This document shows positions 42,291 through 52,307 of a stretch of 64,000 bases of DNA, piece after piece. The notes below the pieces were generated by a model. That model made no database searches. It saw only the letters and a program-made list of their open reading frames with translations, and was not told the DNA's origin. The number at the start of each line of letters is the position of its first letter. The stretch's first letter is position 1. The DNA is from Panorpa germanica (taxonomy: Eukaryota; Arthropoda; Insecta; Mecoptera; Panorpidae), in assembly GCA_963678705.1 (NCBI GenBank), contig OY783204.1, forward strand, positions 7,695,834-7,759,833. Reading direction: 5' to 3'. The translations under genes and the position numbers were made by a program.

Positions 42291-44880
42291 TTTTAAGAAA
42301 GCCTAGAGCTTCGCTCCAAATAATCCATCTCTACCACTTATCCTTCCCGTTATTGCACTTTCGATTTAATCCCTATTAACCACCGCATACACTTCCAGCA
42401 CCAAAGCACATATTCTGCAACACGGTTATCTCCCAGTCATTATAATCTTAGTACTGAACCTCAGCGCCATCCTCTCCTCTAATCAGGCACTACTAATTCG
42501 ATACTACAGCAATTCATTTACATAATTAAAACTGCACTGTAATGTTACGTTCTAATTTTCGTATTTATATTTACGATATAATATTAGTCTCTTCATTAAT
42601 TCCCGCTCCTGAAATAAAACTGTCAAATTTTAAGCATAGCAATCTATTTTGCTCGTAACAATTCTCTCTACCTTTATAACCTTTATCTACCTCTACTTTT
42701 ATAAATGATCGAAATTTCAAAATTGAGTTTATTACCTCCCACTCTAATGTTACACTTAGGAAAATGTAGTTTTTTTTATATTTTCGTTATTAATATGTCA
42801 ATCTGTCTGTCAATTTATATCTGCATACCAAATTTTAGCTTTGTACTTATATTTTAGCACTAGTTCCTCCCACATACCATCGGTACTGAACAAATTTGTC
42901 AAAACTTAGCACTGGGATCTATTTTGTTTGTATCTAAGAACATAAATTTTATATTATAGTCTTTCATCACTATGTGTTGTACATTTCCGGTTTTTACCAA
43001 CCCGCCACTATTTGAAATTTGTGTTTTCTATGGTTTGTCTTATATTTCAACGTTCTAGCTTTGTTGCGATATTGTCCCCAAAAATTCGCGTCGCTACTGA
43101 ATAATAATTTTAGTGTTATAATTATTAGCAAATATGGCAATTAGTGTCTTAATACATGACCCAAGTTTTAATTTTCTTAATTTAATATTTCTGGCCTTTA
43201 CTGTCTCAGTTCCCGCCGCCACTGGAAGTTTGGAGTTTTTATTATTTATTCTTTAATGAGAGTCTACTGCGAGCCTTCATACTAAATTTCAACGTTGGAA
43301 CACTTTTCTAACAATACCGTCAAAAAATCGCCCCGCTACTGAATGTAATATGTTGTTTTTTAATTATTGGCAAATATTTAAAATTAGCGTATATACTCGT
43401 ATATACATATCGCAAGTTGAAATTGTCTTTATTCAATATTTCTAAATTTTACGGTTCTAACTGCCGCCGCCACAGGAAATTTAGGTTAGAATTTAAATTT
43501 ATTAAATATTCTAACTCTATTCTTACATAGCCTCAGAAAATCGCGCCGCTAATAAATTATAAATTTGGTGTTCTAATTATTGGCGATAATGCACAATTAG
43601 TGAATCTATACATGTCGCAAATTAATATTTTTTTATTAAATAATAAATTAATAAATTTCAAAATTATAATAAATTTTAGGGTTTTAACTCCCACCGCCAC
43701 TGGAAATTTGGAGTTTTCAATTTTTTACCTTAATTAGGATTATTGCACTTCCACCACCCTGTGTACCAATCTCTAAACAAATAATTTGCTAAATTTATTT
43801 TTAACTGTTAATCGCTCTGCACCGCCACCCACACTTTAAGTACAACGACTCATCGCTTGCAGAATAGCTACATTCTACCGCCACTACTTCAAGCGCCACC
43901 CCTACTTTGCGTACTGACCCCCACTGAATATCTATTTAATATTCTATATGCAAAATATCTTCGTTGTACCTCTATTTTGTTCTTATACTCGGTATATCAA
44001 CCCCCACTCTAGTGTAACACTTAAAAAAATGTAGTTTTTTTATATTTTTGTTATTAATATGTCAATCTATATCTGCATACTAAATTTCAGCTTTGTATTT
44101 ATATTTTACCATTAGTACCACCCACATACCTGCGCTACTGAACAATTTTGTCAAATTTTAACACGTGGATCTATTTTATTTGTATCTAAGAACATATATT
44201 CTGAACTATAGTCTTTCATCTCTATATATTTCATATTTCTGGTTTATAGCCCCCAGCGCCCGCCGCCTCTAGAAAGTTGCAGTTTTCTATAGTATGTCTT
44301 TAATGACACTCTATATAGGTCCCACGTTCTAAATATCAACGTTCTAGCTCTGTTGCAACATTGCCCCCAAAAAATCACGCCGCTACTGAATTAAAATTTT
44401 GGTAATCCAATTATTGGCAAACATGCGCAATTAGTGTCTCAATACATACCCTAAGTTTTAATACTACTTTTTCAATATTTCTGGCTTTTACTGTCTCAAC
44501 TCCCGCCGCCACTAGAAATTTGGAGCTGTTAATTATTTTTCATCAATAATTGTCTACAGCGAGCCTACATATTAAATTTGAACGTCCTAACTCTATTCTA
44601 ACATTGCCCCCGGAAATTCGCGCCGCTACTGAACTCAAATTTCAAATGTCCAACTATTGGCAAATGTGCACAATTATGAACTCAATACACATACCAAATT
44701 TCAGTTTCCTATCTTTTCTAGTTCGTCAGATATTTGCAAAAGTATTTTTTCAAATTTTCCAGTTTTTCCAGAATAATTTTTTCCAGGGAAATTCAGGGAC
44801 GTAGAAAGTCTTAGAAATTCGTCCTTTACTTAATATCAAAATTGAAAAAACTTTGTAGGCGCCGTTTAGAAGATACCATA
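42291..44880 (-). repeat. Non-coding repeat module array, second block
   Basis: Carries module copies M2 (about 42726-43700) and M3 (about 43928-44880). M3 is much closer to M1 (40335-41290) than M2 is. The segment 42300-42720 also parallels 39640-40090. No frames of interest. Confidence 0.7.
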
Positions 44881-44921
44881 TAGATTTTGTTACCGGAAAT
44901 ATATATAAATATATATATATA

Positions 44922-45543
44922 TGTGGAAAGAACAGATAAACCAAGCAAACAAAGAACTCATAACTATGACACCCGTTCTAAGAAAGTCATAAAGAATGTG
45001 ATTAATGAGGGTATGTTTTAAATAGAAACCAAGTGACAGGTTAAAAGCAATTATAATGTGTGGAACTTTAAACCACTGATTGAATACATGAGAGGATGTG
45101 TTTACTGAAACAAACCAGGCATATTCTGGGAAGTAATAAAAACAAACCTTTTTAAGTCAAGCTGAAAACTAATGTAGAACTGAGTATATATTAGCTAGAA
45201 CTTAAGGTGGTGTATGCATTCATTGTTCTGTAATTGTAAAGTAAACACCAACGTTTATATTGTAACCTTATTGTATTATTAGCATTATTATTATCATTAT
45301 TATTATCATCGTTATTATTTTATTCAATAAATGTATTAAACCAATTATGTGATTCTTTATCATCCTGACAAACCAACTAAGATATTGCATAGTTGAATAT
45401 TAATTGAATTGACATTGCCCTAAATTAAATAAGAGTACCTTGATTCCACATCAGATTAGCGGATTGATTATTGTTTTCCACATAAGAAGTTGGATAGTTC
45501 TCGTTTTCCACATCAGGATTGGCATGGTACTCTCGTTTCCACA
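44922..45543 (+). repeat. 5' LTR of the compact Ty3-like element
   Basis: Direct repeat of 47945-48566. Near its end the motif TTTCCACATCAG or close variants recurs four times. Confidence 0.93.
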
Positions 45544-45577
45544 TCAGAAGTGCGATTGAGCTCTCGTTTCCACATCA

Positions 45578-45830
45578 GAAGTGCGGATTAGCAGCTCATA
45601 GCGAATTGAACTAAGTGCGCGAAGTGAATAATACAAAGAAGTGCGGATTAGCAGCTCATAGCGAATTGAACTAAGTGCGCGAAGTGAATAATAGAAAGAA
45701 GTGCGGATTAGTAACTCATAGTGAATTGAACTTAGTGCGGATTAGTAACTTATAGCGAATTGAACTAAGTGCGGATTAGTTATCTACGAGTTATACACAA
45801 GTGAATAATACAGAGAAGAATAATACAAGA
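45578..45830 (+). repeat. 60-bp tandem repeats in the leader
   Basis: Units with GAAGTGCGGATTAG and CATAGCGAATTGAACTAAGTGC occur two times in full length (60 bases) and further times shortened. Confidence 0.88.
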
Positions 45831-45965
45831 TAGTTTTCTACAAACAGTGCTTTCAAGTGATAGTTCATTAGCGGAATAGTCGAGAATTTATAAGACGGAC
45901 TTTATAATAGGACTAGCAAGTGAATTGTATCAGAAAAGTGTGTAAACTGTTTTACGAGGAGAAAA

Positions 45966-48044
45966 TTGAAAATGGCATATAACGTAAACATGAACGATAC
46001 TACTGTGGAAGATAGTTTGTTAGCTGGATGCTCAGGTAACTCAACATCTAATGAAGATAGTTGGTTGGGAGTACAAGCAGAGCTGACGAGGCTTAGAACA
46101 GAACTATTGCAGTTGAGTATCGGGAACAGTACAATACAGGAACAGAGAATGAATCATCATGGGTTTATGCCGACACAGAACCTGGAATGTATACCTGTGT
46201 TTAACCCAGCAAGCACGGTATTGACGGCTACAGCTTGGGTGCGAAAATTGGATGAAATAGCAGACATTTATGGATGGAGTGATAAAGTGAAGCTTCATCA
46301 AGGTGTCAACAAGCTGCAGTGTGCCGCGAAAAACTGGTTTGATGCTAGTTTGAACGTAGTCAAGGATTGGACGGCGTTCAAATACGAATTAATCAGGAAT
46401 TTTCCAGTGGAGTACGATGAATCTGACGTACACATGGAACTAATGAAGAGACAACGAGAAAAAAACGAAGCAATAGAAGATTATGTATACTCGGTGAAAG
46501 CGATCGCCAGTAAGAGTGATAATATCAGTAAAAAGGCCGTGATAAAATACATAATAGCCGGACTAAACAACAAAGACTTGATAAGTGTGTTATCAATGTG
46601 TGACTTTAAAACAGTGCCTGATTTGTTGTTAAAAGTAAAACGGTATGATTCGACACTATTGCAAGTGCAAGAAAGGAATAATGTTAGTGTACGTAAGGAC
46701 AGAACAAAAGACTCAAACGCGATAAAATGTTTTAATTGTAATGAACTCGGACATAAGGAAAACGTGTGCCGAAAAAGTAACCAAGACAGTGAGAATAAAA
46801 GAGTCGAACCAAGTGAGAAAAACATTAAAAGTGAACTTAAAATAAAGTATTTCAAATGTCACGAAGAGGGACATATTTCGAGAAATTGTACCGCGAATAA
46901 AACGAGTGATGCTTTGTTAGTGGACACAAATAAAACATGTAATATGACAAAAGACATGAGCATAGACAGTATCAGTTTTAAATGTCTGATTGATACCGGA
47001 AGTGATCAGAATTTGATTAGAGCTGACGATTATATTAAATTAAGTAATAAAGCGGTTGTGCGCGAAAACAATATTGTATTGACTGGAATCGGAGGATTTC
47101 AAATCAAAGTTTTGGGTGAATTTAGTGCTCAAGTAAAAGTAGACAATGAACAGTACTGTACTAACTTTTTAATAGTTCCATCAAGTACAACTAGACATAG
47201 TGTTGTAATTGGTAAACCTCTGCTAGACCAAGTAGAAACCACCATAAGTGTAGACGGTATTACCATGCGAAAAAAGTACGAGAAAAGTGAGCAGAATAAA
47301 ATATTATGTGCAGCCGACGACGAAATCGTCATGGGTAACAACATTAGTCCAGGTGCCAGGGCTAAAGTTACGGAACTACTTAAAACTTATGAACCAAAAG
47401 TAACAAGGGTTACTGAAGCAGCAGAAATATACATGACCGATGAGGTTCCTGTTTTTCAAAATATGCGACGTATGGCTTACTGCGAACAAGAAGAAGTTGA
47501 GAAACATGTAGAAACCTGGTTGAACGACGGCAAGGTCGAAGAGCAAGCATTAAACAAAACTTATCAGCGTAGCATAAATACTACACCGTTCAAGTTGTTA
47601 ACAGGTGCGACAATGAAAACAGATAAGGAGACGCATATCTCTCAGCTGTTAGAAAAAGGTAATCAAGAAATGCGTAAGGGCGACTTCCACGAGTTACGTG
47701 TTAACGCCCAGAAACAAATATTGAAAACACAGGAAGAGAATCCCAGGAATTTCAATAGAAATAGTAAACCAGCTAGGACATACAAAATCGGAGACATTGT
47801 AGCTGTAAACCACATGAAGCCATGGGGTGTGTTTTCAGACGACAGCGATTCTGAAACTGGAAATGTTGTGTCAGGTGCCGAACAGCAAACAGATGACCGC
47901 AGTGACGTATCGTCTTTGGGGGCCAAAGATAAGTTGGACGGCCGTGTGGAAAGAACAAATAAACCAAGCAAACAAAGAACTCATAACTATGACACCCGTT
48001 CTAAGAAAGTCATAAAGAATGTGATTAATGAGGGTATGTTTTAA
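45966..48044 (+). CDS. gag-pro: Gag-protease polyprotein of the compact Ty3-like element
   Basis: This 692-residue single frame has a retrotransposon gag domain (about residues 70-220: WVRKLDEIADIYGWSDKVK, then FPVEYDESDVHMEL), two knuckles (CFNCNELGHKENVC, a good CCHC, and a second KYFKCHEEGHISRNC of variant form) near 257 and 298, and an aspartic protease (CLIDTGSDQNLIRADD near 341). The segment near the RT start (VPVFQNMRRMAY) is followed by an integrase C-terminal-like tail (NTTPFKLLTG, then YKIGDIVAVNHMKPW) and an acidic/basic end. The frame continues into the 3' LTR before stopping. Capsid and maturation functions are expected; reverse transcription would have to come from another element. 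It looks whole as a gag-protease frame. Confidence 0.85.
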   Translation: MKMAYNVNMNDTTVEDSLLAGCSGNSTSNEDSWLGVQAELTRLRTELLQLSIGNSTIQEQRMNHHGFMPTQNLECIPVFNPASTVLTATAWVRKLDEIADIYGWSDKVKLHQGVNKLQCAAKNWFDASLNVVKDWTAFKYELIRNFPVEYDESDVHMELMKRQREKNEAIEDYVYSVKAIASKSDNISKKAVIKYIIAGLNNKDLISVLSMCDFKTVPDLLLKVKRYDSTLLQVQERNNVSVRKDRTKDSNAIKCFNCNELGHKENVCRKSNQDSENKRVEPSEKNIKSELKIKYFKCHEEGHISRNCTANKTSDALLVDTNKTCNMTKDMSIDSISFKCLIDTGSDQNLIRADDYIKLSNKAVVRENNIVLTGIGGFQIKVLGEFSAQVKVDNEQYCTNFLIVPSSTTRHSVVIGKPLLDQVETTISVDGITMRKKYEKSEQNKILCAADDEIVMGNNISPGARAKVTELLKTYEPKVTRVTEAAEIYMTDEVPVFQNMRRMAYCEQEEVEKHVETWLNDGKVEEQALNKTYQRSINTTPFKLLTGATMKTDKETHISQLLEKGNQEMRKGDFHELRVNAQKQILKTQEENPRNFNRNSKPARTYKIGDIVAVNHMKPWGVFSDDSDSETGNVVSGAEQQTDDRSDVSSLGAKDKLDGRVERTNKPSKQRTHNYDTRSKKVIKNVINEGMF

Positions 48045-48566
48045 ATAGAAACCAAGTGACAGGTTAAAAGCAATTATAATGAGTGGAACTTTAAACCACT
48101 GATTGAATACATGAGGGGATGTGTTTACTGAAACAAACCAGGCATATTCTGGGAAGTAATAAAAACAAACCTTTTTAAGTCAAGCTGAAAACTAATGTAG
48201 AACTGAGTATATATTAGCTACAACTTAAGGTGGTGTATGCATTCATTGTTCTGTAATTGTAAAGTAAACACCAACGTTTATATTGTAACCTTATTGTATT
48301 ATTAGCATTATTATTATCATTATTATTATCATCGTTATTATTTTATTCAATAAATGTATTAAACCAATTATGTGATTCTTTATCATCCTGACAAACCAAC
48401 TAAGATATTGCATAGTTGAATATTAATTGAATTGACATTGCCCTAAATTAAATAAGAGTACCTTGATTCCACATCAGATTAGCGGATTGATTATTGTTTT
48501 CCACATAAGAAGTTGGATAGTTCTCGTTTTCCACATCAGAATTGGCATGGTACTCTCGTTTCCACA
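47945..48566 (+). repeat. 3' LTR of the compact Ty3-like element
   Basis: The same 622 bp as the 5' LTR. The first 100 bases are also the 3' end of the long open frame. Confidence 0.93.
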
Positions 48567-48653
48567 TATATATATAAATATCTATGAGTTCTTATGAGTT
48601 TTCCATGTTAAATTGGAACATTACGAACATTATAATAGTAAGATATATATATT
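48567..48653 (-). repeat. Helitron-like repeat fragment and LINE target site
   Basis: TATCTATGAGTTCTTATGAG to CATTATAATAGTAAGATA parallels 41389-41455. AAGATATATATAT at about 48640-48652 also occurs at 57250-57262 on the far side of the LINE and is probably its target duplication. Confidence 0.6.
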
Positions 48654-48661
48654 TTTTTTTT

Positions 48662-48812
48662 TTGTGGTGAGGAGGAGAAATCTTTCACAAGACTTACTCC
48701 TGCAATCCCTTAGCAGGAAGTGTTGGATTCACTCTCTTGTGAGGGTGCCTAACAACTAAAACTCCCCCTCTTTCCTTCTAGACTACAGTCTGGGACCGCA
48801 TAGCATTACTTC
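48662..48812 (-). other. 3' end of the LINE beyond the Copia insertion
   Basis: This is the 3' untranslated end of the LINE, about 150 bases, next to the poly(A) run. It includes an inverted pair (GACTTACTCCTGC and GCAGGAAGTG) that may fold. ACTTC at 48808-48812 is the Copia target duplication. Confidence 0.7.
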
Positions 48813-48935
48813 TGTTGGATTTAAATTTAGCGCCCTCTCGGGATTGACACTACTACTCTTCTATCTTTCTTTTTACACTCGGTAATACTGTACTATGTAA
48901 TTCTATACTCTATGACATCCTAATGCAAGTGTACA
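48813..48935 (+). repeat. 5' LTR of the Copia element
   Basis: TGTTGGATTTAAATTTAGCG and onward, matching 52097-52220 with about four differences. Confidence 0.85.
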
Positions 48936-48983
48936 TTTTGTTTCTGTTCTTCTTTGTGTTTAAAGTGTTCTCAACGAATAAAA

Positions 48984-51900
48984 ATGGCATCGAATAATTC
49001 ACGGGCATTAATCGAGAAGTTAACCGGCCGTGAAAACTATTCGACTTGGCAATTCGCAGTGAAAACATACCTACAACACGAAGAACTATGGGATTGCATT
49101 GAGGTTAACCCGGCGTCACCCGCAGATTCAAAACGTGATACAAAAGCGAAAACAAAGATAATTCTTCTGGTTGATCCGATCAATTACGTTCATATCCAAG
49201 AGGAAAACACGGCCAAAGGAGTTTGGGACAAATTGGCCGCAGCGTTCGACGACTCCGGACTTACACGCCGAGTTGGTCTGCTGCGTGATTTATGTAACAC
49301 ATCGCTCAGTGGATGTCAAAATATAGAAGAGTATGTGAGCAAAATTATGTCAACAGCTCACAAGCTGCGCAACATTAGCTTTAAAGTGGACGACGAGTGG
49401 CTCGGGACGTTGCTGCTCTCCGGTCTGCCCGAATCATATCAACCAATGATTATTGCGATCGAAAGCTCTGGCACAAAAATAACTGCAGACAGTGTTACAG
49501 CAAAACTATTGCAAGATGTTAGAAATTCAGACAACAGCACAACGGCTTTTGCTGTCAACAAGAAGTTTCATAACAACTCTGTAAACAAGAAGTTCTACAA
49601 GGGTCCGAGATATTATTCCTGCAATCAATATGGACATAAACGCTCTGAATGCAACAAATACAAACCCATGAACAAGACACAGAAACCTAGCTCTTCTTAT
49701 GCTGCTGTGTTTGTTGCATCATCCCACTATGATGATGCTTGGTACATAGACTCCGGTGCTTCGGCACATATGACTAAGACCAAGAATATAATTGTAAAGG
49801 AAACTACTCCTATAACAAAGAACATTCGTGTTGCTGATAACAAAGTGTTATCTGTGCAAAGCTCAGGAGATGTCAGCTTAAATATTTATAACCAAAACGG
49901 GCAAGAGAATAAGATTCTGTTCACAAATGTCTTATATGTTCCTGAATTGGCAACTAATCTGATATCTGTAAGCCAAATTATTAAAAATGGAGGCCAAGTA
50001 AAATTTGATACCTCAGGCTGTGTGATCATGAACAGCAAGAATCAAATAATAGCAACTGCAAGCATTGTAAATAACATGTACCGGCTGAACATGCCTGAAA
50101 GCCTTGCGCACATGTCCAGTGTTGAACATGAACAAGATGCTTTTTGCTGGCACCAGAGGATGGGACATCTTAATTTACAAACTTAGAAAAAAATTGACTG
50201 ATAACACAGAGCATTTAACTTTCTCAGGAAAAACAGAAAATCTGACATGCATAACTTGTAAAGAAGGAAAGCAGACACGGTTACCTTTTAAAAGTGATGG
50301 ATTAAGAGTCACCAAACCCCTAGAACTGGTTCATTCTGACGTATGTGGACCAATGGAAACCCAGTCTCTCGGTGGGAGCAGATATTTTTTAACCTTCCTA
50401 GATGAATATTCCAAGAAGATTTCAGTATACTTTCTTCACAACAAGTCTGAAGTGCTCAGTAAATTCAAAGAATTCAAGCAAGAAGTTGAAAATCAATCGG
50501 ATGCTCTTATAAAGGTTCTTCGTACAGACAACGGACTTGAATACGATAACAAAGGCTTCTCTGATTACCTGAAAGGTGCCGGAATCATCCATCAAACCAC
50601 CACACCATACACGCCTGAACAGAATGGGACTGCGGAACGCATGAATCGGACACTGGTTGAAAAAGCGAAGTGCATGCTACTCAACGCTGGTCTGCCGAAG
50701 TTGTATTGGGCAGATGCAATACACACTGCTGCTTACATTATCAATCGTTCCCCAACCAGATCCTTAGCTTTCAAGACTCCTATGGAAATGTGGTCTGGAC
50801 GCAAACCAAATGTTAATCATATGCGTATATTTGGCTGCGAGGCAATGGTTCATCTACCTAAAGAAAAACGCAGAAAATGGGACCCAGGTAATAAAGAGCA
50901 GAGATGCTACATTTCTTGAATCCTTAGTGAAAAGAGACTTTGTTTCGGTAGAATTGTATGAGACAGACACTGAAAATGACAAAATAAATACAAGAAAAAA
51001 AGATGTTAGAGAAAAAGCAAAAACAGAAGAGGACAGCTTGATTGACAATGACACAAATTCAGAAAGTTCATATGAGACAGAAAAAGGAAACAGGTCAACA
51101 TCCGACAGTGAATACTTACCTAACACCAGTATTGATTCTTCTCCTGTCAGTAATGTGACATTGAGACCAAGAAATAAAACAAAAAATAAGAATTTCAACT
51201 GTCCATGTACTGAAGAACATACTCATCTGTGTTTATTCTCATCCTGTGTTCCTGTAACATATGAAGAAGCAGTACATTCAGCAAATAAAAATGAATGGAT
51301 AAAGTCAATCAATGAAGAACTTGATGCTCATAAGAAAAATGAAACCTGGACATTGATAGAAAAACCTCCGATTGCCAAAGTGATCAGCAGTAAATGGGTG
51401 TTCCGAATAAAGGAAGAGTCAACGGGTTCAAGGTTCAAGTCGAGACTTTGTGCTAAGGGATTTGCACAAACCGCAGGTATTGACTACACAGAAACCTTCG
51501 TTCCGACTGTAAGGTATGATTCAATACGTTTATTGCTTTCCATGGCTGTTCAAAATCAACTTCAAATCTTACAACTTGATGTAAAAACTGCATTTTTATA
51601 TGGTGAACTTAAAGAGACCATACTTATGTCTCCGCCTGAAGGTCTATCCTGTGAAAACAACATGGTATGCTAGATGCAACAAAAGAAGCTATGTGGATAA
51701 AGCAATGTGTTATGTGATAATGGTGAATATAAACAAGACACTATGTGTTTACATTTGGACAATAATAGTGCCATCAGTGTAATCAAGAATATAAATTTTC
51801 GTAAAAGATGTAAACATTTTGATATTAAGTATCACTTCATAAAAGAAAAATATTCTCAAAAGATTATAGATCTTAAATCTGTAAGCACTGCTGATCAATA

Positions 51901-51994
51901 TGCAGATATATTAACTAAAGCATTGTCAAAAGATAAATTCCAATTCTTAAGATCTAAACTTGGTATGTTTAACTACAACTCTTTTGTTAAGTGA
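48984..51994 (+). pseudogene. Gag-pol region of the Copia element (fossil)
   Basis: Gag starts MASNNSRALIEKLTGRENYSTWQ (methionine at 48984) and has a UBN2-type gag domain and a knuckle (YSCNQYGHKRSEC near 49615). A protease follows (AWYIDSGASAHMT near 49740), then a pre-integrase HH-CC region, the integrase core (HSDVCGPM, RTDNGLEYDN, TPEQNGTAERMNRT between 50330 and 50650), the RT start (SKWVFRIKEESTGSRFKSRLCAKGF near 51390, LQLDVKTAFLYGEL near 51575) and an RNase H end (DIKYHFIKEK, ADILTKAL near 51820-51920). It is broken about four times. Confidence 0.88.
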
Positions 51995-52096
51995 TATGTT
52001 AGAATATCTTGTAGTATAACTTGATTAATATTTTCATGTTTTTTTGACACTCAATTAATTATGATTTGTTGTTAGAATGTCTAAATTTAGAGGGAG

Positions 52097-52281
52097 TGTT
52101 GGATTTAAATTTAGCGCCCTTTCGGGATTGACACTACTACTCTTCTATCTTTCTTTTTACACTCGGTAATACTGTACTATGTAATTCTCTACTCTGTGAC
52201 ATCCTAATGCAAGTGTACATGTTGTTAATAAAATAAACGTGATTAATATAAAATAATAGTTTATTTCTGCTAAATATAACA
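52097..52281 (+). repeat. 3' LTR of the Copia element
   Basis: 185 bases, TGTTGG to ATAACA, preceded by the purine tract TAGAGGGAG. Confidence 0.9.
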
Positions 52282-52307
52282 ACTTCAAACTGGGTCTTGC
52301 CCTTACT

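Larger units (their letters stand above)
44922..48566 (+). mobile_element. Compact Ty3-like LTR element, young, gag-protease type
   Basis: Two 622-bp LTRs (44922-45543 and 47945-48566) have perfect 8-base inverted ends, TGTGGAAA and TTTCCACA, and sit in a TA-rich target. I see five differences between the LTRs, under 1 percent, so it is young. Between them lie a leader with 60-bp repeats and one long open frame holding gag, zinc knuckles, protease and an integrase-C-terminal-like tail. I see no RT, RNase H or integrase core, so it would depend on a relative. Its last codons lie inside the 3' LTR. The flanks (44880 and 48567-48640) are pieces of the Helitron-like repeat it entered. Confidence 0.9.
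48813..52281 (+). mobile_element. Ty1/Copia LTR retrotransposon (fossil) inserted in the LINE
   Basis: A perfect 5-bp target duplication, ACTTC (48808-48812 and 52282-52286), brackets an element with a 185-bp right LTR (TGTTGG to ATAACA) and a left LTR that shares its first 120 bases. Parts in Copia order are gag, protease, integrase, RT and RNase H end. The shared LTR part shows only a few differences, so it is fairly young, yet it is broken with about four or five breaks. It points opposite to the LINE. Confidence 0.9.
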
